From Nocardioidaceae bacterium (GTDB taxonomy: Bacteria > Actinomycetota > Actinomycetes > Propionibacteriales > Nocardioidaceae), in NCBI GenBank assembly GCA_013696365.1, contig JACCYS010000150.1, positions 1-6,230 on the forward strand: a DNA stretch of 6,230 nucleotides, in the 5' to 3' direction. Below are positions 1 through 5,423 of this stretch, piece after piece. Each line of letters begins with the position of its first letter. Position 1 is the first letter of the stretch. Made by a program: the position numbers and the translations under genes. The notes beneath the pieces are model-generated. The model saw nothing but the letters and a program-made list of their open reading frames with translations, made no database searches and was not told the DNA's origin.

Positions 1-2
1 CG

Positions 3-317
3 CCGGAGGGGCTGATCATTTATCTCGAGGCGTCGGGTCACGGAGCCATCGACATCGCTCGCGACCTGTGGCGGCTGCGTCTCGCGGGCTGGTTCGAGCA
101 TGCCAACGCAGTGCTCGTCGGCCGTACCCGTGCCCCCGACGACGACGGCTTCGCCCAACACGACGCCGTGCGCAGCGTGCTCGGCGGCCTGGACCTGCCT
201 GTCGCGCTGGACGTTGACTGCGGTCACGTCCCGCCGCATCTCGCGCTGGTCAACGGCGCCCTGGCCGACCTCGTCATCCGCGGCGAGGTCAAGACGCTCA
301 CCCAACACTTGCGCTGA
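3..317 (+). CDS. LD-carboxypeptidase (peptidase S66 family), C-terminal part, cut by window start
   Basis: The open frame enters from the left edge and ends at TGA 315-317, giving the last 104 residues. S66 enzymes remove the terminal D-alanine from muropeptide tetrapeptides during cell-wall recycling, or cleave microcin-like substrates. They use a Ser-Glu-His triad. The visible part contains the glutamate in IIYLEA (residue 9 of the fragment) and the histidine in DVDCGHVPP (residue 75). It also has the typical AVLVGRT stretch and the closing NGALADL. The serine nucleophile lies outside the window. No frameshift is visible in this part, unlike in the genes that follow. I assign the family with confidence, but cannot tell a true muramoyltetrapeptide carboxypeptidase from an immunity-type relative. 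Confidence 0.88.
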   Translation, partial: PEGLIIYLEASGHGAIDIARDLWRLRLAGWFEHANAVLVGRTRAPDDDGFAQHDAVRSVLGGLDLPVALDVDCGHVPPHLALVNGALADLVIRGEVKTLTQHLR

Positions 318-318
318 T

Positions 319-418
319 GACGACGAGCATGCCGCCGGCGTTGCCATCGCGCTGTACCGGTCGCTGGGATTCGCCGAGCGCCGAAGTCGCTGTCGTTGCG
401 CCGGGTCCGGCAGGCTGA
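319..418 (+). pseudogene. Remnant of a GNAT acetyltransferase (C-terminal end only)
   Basis: Directly after the carboxypeptidase stop, one frame reads GVAIALYRSLGFAE. This is the usual last alpha-helix and strand of GNAT acetyltransferases (A-x-x-LYxxxGF). One base later, in the next frame, the text continues AEVAVVAPGPAG and stops at TGA 416-418, seven bases before the pxpA ATG. Joining the two frames requires one extra base near 378-380. The N-terminal ~80% of such a protein (usually 140-180 residues), including the acetyl-CoA loop, is absent. The carboxypeptidase ends immediately upstream, so there is no room for it. I infer a deletion remnant. The fragment is short, so the call rests on the ALYRSLGF motif. 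Confidence 0.55.
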
Positions 419-424
419 GCACCG

Positions 425-813
425 ATGACGGATGCACGGGTCGACCTCAACAGCGACCTCGGCGAGTCCTTCGGCCGCTGGGTGCTGGGTGACGACGCGG
501 CGATGGGTCAAGCTGGTCACCAGCGCCAACGTGGCCTGCGGCTTCCATGCGGGCGATCCGACCACGCTGCGCCGCACCTGTGAGCTGGCCGCCGCGGCCG
601 GGGTCGTCGTCGGCGCCCAGGTCGGTTACTGCGACCTGGTCGGCTTCGGACGCCGGTTCGTCGACATGGACCCCGGCGCGCTGGCCGACGACGTCACCTA
701 CCAGCTCGGTGCGCTGGCGGGTATGGCGCAGGCGGCCGGCACCGGCGTTCGTTATGTCAAACCGCGCGGGGCGCTCTACAACGCCACCGTCCACCATGAG
801 GCCCAAGCCCAGG
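425..813 (+). pseudogene. pxpA: Broken 5-oxoprolinase subunit A (LamB/YcsF family), frameshifted and 3'-truncated
   Basis: PxpA is part of the ATP-dependent PxpABC complex that opens 5-oxoproline to glutamate. ATG 425 gives VDLNSDLGESFGRW and GDDAAM. The frame must then shift by one base at the G run 505-507 to continue as KLVTSANVACGFHAGDPTT, GFGRRFVDMDPGALADD and YVKPRGALYN. All of these are hallmark LamB/YcsF segments. About 130 of the usual ~250 residues are present. After HHEAQAQA (about 810) the sequence jumps into the middle of pxpB in yet another frame, so the C-terminal half is missing. The one-base insertion (ATGGGTC where ATGGTC would fit) could be a real mutation or a homopolymer sequencing error. 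The loss of the second half cannot be a single-base error. As written, the gene cannot make a functional subunit. Confidence 0.85.
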
Positions 814-1099
814 CTCGATGCCCAAGAGGTCGTGGCCGCACACGCGGGCAGCCCGTGGCGGGTGGCCTTCGCGGGCTTCGCGCCCGGCTTCGGCTATCTC
901 GTCCGGGGCGATGTCCGGCTGCAGGTGCGGCGACGCGACGACCCCCGCACCGAGGTGCCGACCGGCGCCGTGGGCCTTGTTGGCGAGTTCAGCGGCGTCT
1001 ATCGGGCGCACCGAGCTCGTGATGTGGGGAGAGGCTCGCGACGAACCCGCGCTGCTGCACCCCGGCCGCGCCGTCCGCTTCGAACAGCTAACTAGATAC
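814..1099 (+). pseudogene. pxpB: Broken 5-oxoprolinase subunit B (KipI family), N-terminal half and an internal segment missing
   Basis: From about 814 a new frame reads LDAQEVVAAHAGSPWRVAF, then GFAPGFGYLVRGD and VPTGAVGLVGEFSGVY. This is the C-terminal half of the KipI/PxpB cyclophilin-like domain, partner of PxpC in 5-oxoproline cleavage. The first ~90 residues are gone, replaced by the 5' half of pxpA. After GVY (about 1000-1003) the frame shifts by one and continues IGRTELVMWGEARDEPALL and PGRAVRFEQL. Relatives carry about ten more residues here, of the type PRASPGGWQL, so a ~30-base out-of-frame deletion is likely. No stop separates this frame from pxpC: after EQLTRY it runs straight into the pxpC start. 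There is no start codon of its own. Confidence 0.82.
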
Positions 1100-1442
1100 G
1101 TGAGCGGAGCAGGCTTGCGCGTCGAGGTCACCGGCCCGCGGGCGCTGCTGCAAGACCTCGGTCGTCCCGGGCAGGCCGGTCTCGGCGTCGGGCGATCGGG
1201 TGCCGCGGACCTCGGTGCGCTGCGGCTGGCGAACCGGCTGGTCGCCAACGATGAGACGAGCTCGCCGTGGTGAGGCGCCCGTCGCCCAGCCGGTCGTCGA
1301 TGAGGCACCCATCGTGACCCCTGGCCTGATACGGCTGAGGGTGCTGCTGGGGCCGCGCGACGACTGGTTCACGAACCCGTCGGTGCTGGGCGACGGTCGC
1401 TGGCAGGTCAGCGACGACCGCGACCGGGTCGGGCTGCGGGTC
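1100..1442 (+). pseudogene. pxpC: Broken 5-oxoprolinase subunit C (biotin-dependent carboxyltransferase / KipA family)
   Basis: GTG 1100 begins VSGAGLRVEVTGPRALLQDL and continues GRPGQAGLGVGRSGAADLGALRLANRLVANDE, the canonical N-terminus of KipA/PxpC. After NDE (1255) this frame stops at TGA 1271-1273. The recognisable text resumes in another frame from about 1269 as GEAPVAQP, then IRLRVLLGPRDDWF and WQVSDDRDRVGLRV. That second block normally lies roughly 90 residues further on, so a segment of some 250-300 bases is probably missing. A short in-between stretch (DELAV, 1255-1269) fits a third frame, so two events may be combined there. The expected following block (of the type ELPSEGxxPGAxQVPPDG) is absent. 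At about 1442 the sequence becomes the 3' end of the opposite-strand ribokinase. About half of the usual ~290 residues remain. Confidence 0.83.
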
Positions 1443-2251
1443 ATACGCCCCGGCGCGGGTCGGGATGGACGGGATCGCACCGGCCGCTTCCACACTGAGG
1501 GCACCCGCGGTGACAGCCCGGCGGGCGGGTCACCCGGACATCGGCGCCGACATGCGCAGCGCCGTCAGCCCCCAGCGTCACGACCACCGCGCCCGCCCGG
1601 TCAGTGAGCGCCACGGCGGCATCAACCGGGTCATCCGTGCCACCGATCGCAACCGCCTCATGTTCGTTGACGACCAGCAGGTCGACCAGCCGAAGCAGCG
1701 CATCGTCGAGCGGCTGAGCCGGGCCGGCGTTCAGTACCACGGTGGTGCCGCAATCGCGCGCGACTGCTGCCGCCTCGGCGACGACAGCAACCGGCACCTC
1801 CAGCTGCACGACCAGCACCGCCGCCCGCTCGATCGTCTGCCGGTCGAACGCGGACAGCGATGCCAACGACTCGTTGGCTCCCGCCGCCACCACGATCGAG
1901 TTCTCGCCCGAGTCCGCCACCATGATCAGCGCCTGCCCGCTCGGCCCGTCGACCCTGCGCACGGCGGCGGGTCTCCAGGCCATCGGTGTGCATGGCAGCC
2001 AGCAGCTCTTTGCCGGCGTCGTCGTCGCCGAGCGCGGCGATGATCGCGGTGGCGGCACCGGAGCGCGCCGCGGCGACCGCCTGGTTGAGGCCCTTGCCGC
2101 CAGCATGTAGGTCCTGGCCGGTCGCCAGCACGGTCTCGCCCGGAGCCGGGATCGCGGCGACCCGCAGCACCTGGTCGAGGTTGGCGCTGCCGAGCACGGC
2201 CACATCAATCGCCGTCGGCGCCTCAGGCGCCAAGATCCACCGACCCGTCAT
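1442..2251 (-). pseudogene. rbsK: Broken ribokinase (PfkB family), frameshifted and lacking the catalytic GAGD motif
   Basis: Ribokinase phosphorylates ribose to ribose-5-phosphate. The N-terminal block from ATG 2251 reads VAVLGSANLDQVLRV, then AGGKGLNQAVAAARSGA and AALGDDDAGKELL, with the substrate-binding GGKG-NQA signature. At the G run 1969-1971 (CCC on the coding strand) one extra base forces a frame change. The text then continues AVRRVDGPSGQALIMVADSG, ENSIVVAAGAN, LLVVNEHEA and VVVTLGADGA, all typical of RbsK. Around 1515-1527 the sequence jumps from VRVTRPP to AVTAGALSVEAAGAIPSIPT in another frame. Roughly 40 residues are missing, exactly those that hold DTTGAGDAF with the catalytic aspartate. 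The start could instead be GTG 2203 just after the VOC stop. ATG 2251 would overlap the VOC gene by 29 bases. As written, the enzyme would be dead. Confidence 0.85.
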
Positions 2252-2645
2252 CGCGCAGCGTCCAGAACGGGTTGTGCGCGACCTCCCACGGATGTCCGTC
2301 GGGGTCGGCGAAGAGCCCGGAGTAGCCACCCCAGAAGGTGTCTGCGCCCCACCGGCGTACCTCCGCGCCGGCCGCAGCAGTCTCGGCGAGCACCTGATCG
2401 ACCTCCGCGGGTGAGCCGACGTTGTAGGCGAGCGTGACCCCACCCCAGCCGCCGCTGTCGGTGGCGCCTGAGTCCGCTGCCAGCAAGGCGCGGTCCCACA
2501 GCGCCACCACGATGCCGCCCACCTGGAAGAACGCGACGTCGTCGACCGGCCGCGCGGCCGTCGTCCAGCCCAGTCCCTCATAGAACGCTCGCGCCCGGCC
2601 AAGGTCGGCGACGCCGAGAGTGATGACGCTCAGCCGTTGGTCCAT
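2223..2645 (-). CDS. VOC family protein (glyoxalase/bleomycin-resistance fold), intact
   Basis: 140 residues from ATG 2645. The frame is also open upstream to 2702, but ATG 2645 gives the usual family start (MDQRLSVITLGVADL) and sits 7 bases after a TACGGT hexamer. The two beta-alpha-beta-beta-beta modules are visible. The first is GVADLGRARAFYEGLGW to FFQVGGIVVALW. The second is VTLAYNVGSPAEVDQVLAE to FADPDGHPWEVAHNPFW. The FADPDGHPWEV segment contains the usual second-module metal-site glutamate (E121). Substrate is unknown: this subgroup includes lactoylglutathione lyases, dioxygenases and drug-binding proteins. It is the only undamaged gene between 319 and 3552. It lies between two broken genes on the same strand and overlaps the ribokinase 5' end if that gene starts at 2251. 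Confidence 0.87.
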   Translation of the reverse strand: MDQRLSVITLGVADLGRARAFYEGLGWTTAARPVDDVAFFQVGGIVVALWDRALLAADSGATDSGGWGGVTLAYNVGSPAEVDQVLAETAAAGAEVRRWGADTFWGGYSGLFADPDGHPWEVAHNPFWTLRDDGSVDLGA

Positions 2646-2652
2646 GCCTGCC

Positions 2653-2658
2653 ACCGTA
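2653..2658 (-). promoter_or_regulatory. Putative -10 element (TACGGT) of a leaderless VOC transcript
   Basis: On the - strand TACGGT is followed by seven bases (GGCAGGC) and then the VOC ATG at 2645. The hexamer fits the actinobacterial TANNNT -10 pattern, and the spacing would place the transcript start at or within a base of the ATG. I see no good -35 hexamer. The GGCAGG next to the ATG is at best a weak ribosome binding site. The same hexamer occurs at two other starts in this window. Confidence 0.4.
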
Positions 2659-2723
2659 GGCGCGTGGCCGACAACCAGATCCAGTGCGGTGCTGTGGGGC
2701 ATCGCAACGCGGACCCGTGCCCG

Positions 2724-3551
2724 CTAACGCCGCACTCGACTGGCCGTCGCGAGCTGCCAGCCGCGGTATGCGACCCCGACGACGAGCACCCCCACCCCCG
2801 CCACGACGCTGCGGACGGGCAGCGTTGCCACCAGCACGACACACCCGACCGCCCCGACAACCTGTAGCACCCGGGGAAAGCGGCGGTCAGGGACGCGCTG
2901 CCGCAGGGCGCTCAGGTTGGCGACCAGGTAGTACACCAGCACGCCGAACGACGAGAAGCCGAGCGCCCCGCGCAGGTCGAGGGTCAGCACCAGCAGGCAG
3001 ACCGTGACGGCCAGCGCGACCTCGGCGTGGTGCGGCACCTGGTGGCGGGGATGGACCGCTGCCAGCCAGCGGCAGGTCGCCGGTGCGGGCCATCGCCATC
3101 GTCGTGCGCCCGACGCCGGCGATCAGTGCCAGCAGCGCACCCAACGCTGCTGCGGCCGCCCCGACACCCACAACCGGGCCCGCCCATGCCCACGACCCGG
3201 CGTCCACCGCTGCGCTCAGCGGTGCGTCGCTGGCCGCTAGTGCGGTCGCACCAAGTACCGACAACAGGGCCAGCGCAATGGCCGTATAGATCACGACGGT
3301 TGCGCCGAGCGCCACCTCGATGGCGCGCGGGATGGTGCGCCGCGGGCCGCGGACCTCCTCGCCGAGGGTGGCGATCCTGGCGTACCCGGCGAAGGCGGAG
3401 AACAACAGCCTCGCCCCCTGCAACACGCCGTACGGCCCCGCACCTGCGCCGGTCAGCAGCCGCCCGGCGTCGGCCTCACCACCGAGCAGGCTCGCGGCGA
3501 CCAGCTCCCAGCCGGCGGGCAAGGGCGGGCTGGCCGCCAGGGCCGGTGGTC
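2724..3551 (-). pseudogene. 5'-truncated, frameshifted APC-superfamily amino acid permease
   Basis: The readable text from about 3551 down runs PAGWELVAASLLGGEADAGR, then GVLQGARLLFSAFAGYARIA and TLGEEVRGPRRTIPRAI, a well-conserved APC permease motif. Membrane segments follow (VALGATVVIYTAIALALLSV and GVGAAAAALGALLALIAGVG) up to ARTGDLPLA. Near 3052-3062 one extra base forces a frame change. The other frame continues VHPRHQVPHHAEVALAVTVC, FSSFGVLVYYLVANLSALRQ and two final membrane segments to TAG 2724-2726. APC permeases are usually 420-480 residues with 12 membrane segments. Here about 270 residues remain and the first five or so segments are missing. An in-frame stop lies at 3550-3552 and alkB ends at 3578, so there is no room for them. 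The substrate cannot be told. Confidence 0.82.
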
Positions 3552-3555
3552 ACTC

Positions 3556-3579
3556 GACCAGTGTGGGCAATCGCTGGTC
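3556..3579. repeat. Inverted repeat at the alkB 3' end
   Basis: GACCAG (3556-3561) pairs with CTGGTC (3574-3579). A further G-T and a G-C pair extend the stem to eight pairs around an 8-base loop. It overlaps the alkB stop codon (3578-3580). It could act as a weak transcription stop, but no T run follows on either strand. It also lies a few bases from where the truncated permease begins, so it may mark the deletion break. Confidence 0.35.
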
Positions 3580-4189
3580 AGCGCACCCCGCGGGGCCGAA
3601 ACTGCACGCTGATGCGCGGGCCCACGGGCCGAGCGGTCTTGGGGATGGCGTGATCCCAGGTGCGCTGGCACGAGCCGCCCATCACCAGCAGGTCGCCGTC
3701 CCCGATGGAGAACCGCAGGCTGGGGCCGCCACCACGCGGCCGCAGCAGCAGCGCCCGCGGCGCACCCAGGGACACGATCGCCACCATGGTGTCGGCCTGC
3801 CGGCCCCTGCCAATGCGGTCACCGTGCCAGGCGACGCTGTCGCTGCCGTTGCGGTAATAGCACAGCCCCGCCGTACGGAAGGGCTCGCCCAACTCGCCTC
3901 GATAGCGGTCGCTCAGCGCCGCGCGGGCGTGGTCGAGTGCCGGATCGGGCAACGGGTCGTCCTCGCCGTAGAAACTGAGCAGCCGCGGCACATCAACCTC
4001 GCGGTCGTACATCTGCCGCCGCTCGCCGTGCCACGGCACATGAGTCACCAGCCGGTCGAACAGGGCGTCCGCGCCGTCCAGCCAGCCCGGGCAGAGGTCA
4101 ACCCAAGCGTCGACGCTGAGGGCGGTGCGCTCGACGGTACCGGCCAGATCTACGGCGTCCAGCAGCGAGGGTTGCAGCACCGCGGTCAT
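3578..4189 (-). CDS. alkB: AlkB-type Fe(II)/2-oxoglutarate-dependent dioxygenase (alkylated DNA repair)
   Basis: 203 residues, a normal length for the family. AlkB enzymes oxidatively remove methyl groups from bases such as 1-methyladenine and 3-methylcytosine in DNA or RNA. Visible catalytic elements are the iron-binding H122-x-D124 in VAWHGDR, the distal H180 in TWDHAIPKT, and the 2-oxoglutarate-binding R192 and R198 in PRISVQFR, six residues apart as in E. coli AlkB. YYRNGSDS (111-118) and VPWHGERRQMYDRE (51-64) are typical substrate-side segments. ATG 4189 is chosen because it follows a LexA box and a -10 element. It is the second gene after the HAD hydrolase on the same strand, with 33 bases between the HAD stop and this start. 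No damage is visible, unlike the permease that follows. Confidence 0.93.
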   Translation of the reverse strand: MTAVLQPSLLDAVDLAGTVERTALSVDAWVDLCPGWLDGADALFDRLVTHVPWHGERRQMYDREVDVPRLLSFYGEDDPLPDPALDHARAALSDRYRGELGEPFRTAGLCYYRNGSDSVAWHGDRIGRGRQADTMVAIVSLGAPRALLLRPRGGGPSLRFSIGDGDLLVMGGSCQRTWDHAIPKTARPVGPRISVQFRPRGVR

Positions 4190-4195
4190 GCCACC

Positions 4196-4201
4196 AGCAT
4201 A
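4196..4201 (-). promoter_or_regulatory. Putative -10 element (TATGCT) of alkB
   Basis: On the - strand TATGCT is followed by six bases (GGTGGC) and the alkB ATG. It fits TANNNT and would give a leaderless transcript, or one with almost no leader. The region 17 bases upstream, where a -35 would sit, falls inside the LexA box, so bound LexA would block polymerase. The GGTGG next to the ATG could alternatively serve as a weak ribosome binding site for a longer transcript. Confidence 0.5.
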
Positions 4202-4209
4202 CTCTCAAC

Positions 4210-4225
4210 TCGAACATACGTTCTA
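4210..4225 (-). promoter_or_regulatory. LexA (SOS) box upstream of alkB
   Basis: The + strand reads TCGAACATACGTTCTA. The actinobacterial/Bacillus-type LexA operator is TCGAAC-N4-GTTCGA, and this matches 11 of its 12 defined positions. It lies 20 bases upstream of the alkB ATG and 8 bases from the putative -10, a position suited to repression. DNA damage would then release alkB transcription. The box overlaps the stop codon of the preceding HAD gene (TAG, 4225-4223), so it sits at the very end of that coding region. Confidence 0.78.
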
Positions 4226-4891
4226 GTGTCGACGCGCCATGAGCAGCGGGTTCAAAGTCGTCCACAGCGCGTCCAGGTCCTCGTGCACCCCGGCGGCGCC
4301 GGCCTTCTCCAGCTCGGCTACCGAGAATCCGCCGGTCAGCAGGCAGTGCGTGTTGAGGTCGATCTCGCTGGCAGAGATGACGTCCCAGATCGAGTCACCC
4401 ACCATTACCGGATTGCCGTGGTCGACCCGGTCCAGCGCGGTGGTCAGCAGGTCGGGGGCCGGCTTGGTCTGCTCGGCGTCGGCCGAGCTGGTCCAGGCGT
4501 CGGCCAGCGGGCGGGCATCCAGCAGGTCGAGATAGTGGTCCACATGGTCGGACTTGCCCGAGCTGGCGATCACGACGACACAGCCTCGCTCGTGCAGCCG
4601 CTCGAGCAGCCGCCGCGCTCCGTGCACCGCGCAGATCTCCGGCAGGTAGGCACCGAGCTCCTCCTCCCACGCGGTCCGCAGCCCGTCGCCGTGCCGCTGC
4701 TCCACCTCGTCACCGGCGACCTCGGTCACCAGCTTGTCACCGCCCATCCCCAACGCCCGGTGGATGCGCCACAGCGACGGGGTGACGTCGAAGCGCCGGA
4801 ACGCCTTGAACCACGACATCGCATGCTGGTAGTTGCTGTCGACGAGGGTGCCGTCGACGTCGAGGACAACGGTGTCAAAGCTGCTGCTCAT
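4223..4891 (-). CDS. HAD-superfamily hydrolase (phosphatase, phosphoglycolate-phosphatase-like)
   Basis: 222 residues from ATG 4891, the usual length for small HAD phosphatases with a helical cap. Motif I is VVLDVDGTLVD with nucleophile D11 and acid/base D13. Motif II is VVIASSGK (S110). Motif III is the lysine in QTKPAPD (K143). Motif IV is MVGDSIWD (D166, D170). The cap lies between about residues 17 and 90. An in-frame ATG at 4915 would add eight residues (MPQPYGDA) but would overlap the divergent gene. ATG 4891 starts the conserved domain closely and lies six bases after a TACGGT hexamer. The substrate is unknown: phosphoglycolate, sugar phosphates or related compounds are possible. Its last codon abuts the alkB LexA box, so read-through from this gene could add LexA-independent alkB expression. 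Confidence 0.9.
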   Translation of the reverse strand: MSSSFDTVVLDVDGTLVDSNYQHAMSWFKAFRRFDVTPSLWRIHRALGMGGDKLVTEVAGDEVEQRHGDGLRTAWEEELGAYLPEICAVHGARRLLERLHERGCVVVIASSGKSDHVDHYLDLLDARPLADAWTSSADAEQTKPAPDLLTTALDRVDHGNPVMVGDSIWDVISASEIDLNTHCLLTGGFSVAELEKAGAAGVHEDLDALWTTLNPLLMARRH

Positions 4892-4897
4892 GGCGTC

Positions 4898-4907
4898 ACC
4901 GTACGGT
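4898..4907. promoter_or_regulatory. Palindrome ACCGTACGGT forming a symmetric divergent promoter
   Basis: The 22-bp gap between the two divergent ATGs contains this perfect 10-bp palindrome. Read on the + strand, TACGGT (4902-4907) is followed by TGCGGC and the acetyltransferase ATG at 4914. Read on the - strand, TACGGT (4903-4898) is followed by GACGCC and the HAD ATG at 4891. Both give TANNNT plus six bases plus ATG, the geometry of leaderless actinobacterial promoters. The two -10 elements overlap by two bases (4902-4903), so the two directions would compete. No clear -35 is seen for either. The palindrome could also be an operator. Confidence 0.5.
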
Positions 4908-4913
4908 TGCGGC

Positions 4914-5423
4914 ATGCCGGACCCGCCACCAGCCGTACGCCCGGCCACCGTGGCCGACGCCGAGGCGATCGCCACCTTGTACCGCCCGTACGTGGAGCAG
5001 ACGGTCAGCAACTTCGAGTACGAGCCTCCCGACGCCACCGAGATGGCCGGCCGCATCGCCGCACACCCAGCCCACCCGTGGCTGGTCGCCAGCGATGACG
5101 AGGGAACGCTGGCCGGCTTCGCCTACGCGGTCCCGTTGCGGACCCGGGCCGCCTACCAGTGGACGGTGGAGACCTCCGTCTACACCGCAGTCCCCGGCCG
5201 TGGTGTCGGGGCGCTGTTGATGCGGGCGCTGCTCGACGCCTGCGTGTCCGGCGGCTGGCGGCAGACATTCGCCGGGATCGCACTGCCCAATGAGCCCAGC
5301 GTCGCTCTGCACGAGCGGCTTGGCTTCGTCTGGGTCGGCACGTTCCCGCAGGTGGGTTTCAAGGGCGGGCAGTGGGTCGACGTGGGTTGGTGGCACCTGT
5401 CTCTGCGGAACGGCGCGCGGTGA
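4914..5423 (+). CDS. GNAT N-acetyltransferase, phosphinothricin/methionine-sulfoximine acetyltransferase type
   Basis: 169 residues from ATG 4914. This family acetylates the amino group of phosphinothricin, methionine sulfoximine or related amino acids with acetyl-CoA. N-terminal PAVRPATVADAEAIATLY is the usual strand-helix opening. ETSVYTAVPGRGVGALLMRAL (86-106) holds the catalytic-position glutamate and the acetyl-CoA pyrophosphate loop (PGRGVGA). ALPNEPSVALHERLGFVWVG (124-143) is followed by GFKGGQWVDVGWW (148-160), the C-terminal signature of the PAT/YncA group. Chromosomal members in bacteria without phosphinothricin synthesis usually act on other amino-acid-like compounds, so real resistance should not be assumed. 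It diverges from the HAD gene, and its stop overlaps the DUF445 start by four bases (GTGA), which suggests translational coupling. Confidence 0.9.
   Translation: MPDPPPAVRPATVADAEAIATLYRPYVEQTVSNFEYEPPDATEMAGRIAAHPAHPWLVASDDEGTLAGFAYAVPLRTRAAYQWTVETSVYTAVPGRGVGALLMRALLDACVSGGWRQTFAGIALPNEPSVALHERLGFVWVGTFPQVGFKGGQWVDVGWWHLSLRNGAR

Noticed and set aside
447..806. A 119-codon open frame antisense to pxpA
   Set aside because: The + strand carries unmistakable LamB/YcsF protein text here. The antisense reading has none.
425..1442. Programmed ribosomal frameshifting as the explanation of the pxp frame changes
   Set aside because: Most breaks also lack tens to hundreds of codons of conserved protein, which frameshifting cannot restore. 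The shift sites share no slippery motif or common context.
3320..5098. A 592-codon open frame on the + strand, antisense to alkB and the HAD gene
   Set aside because: Both opposite genes have complete catalytic motifs. The translation is rich in R, P, A, H and Q with no recognisable domain. Long antisense frames are expected opposite GC-rich genes.
4896..5396. A 166-codon open frame antisense to the acetyltransferase
   Set aside because: It is a shadow of a clear GNAT gene. The composition looks like a reverse-strand reading and no motif is seen.
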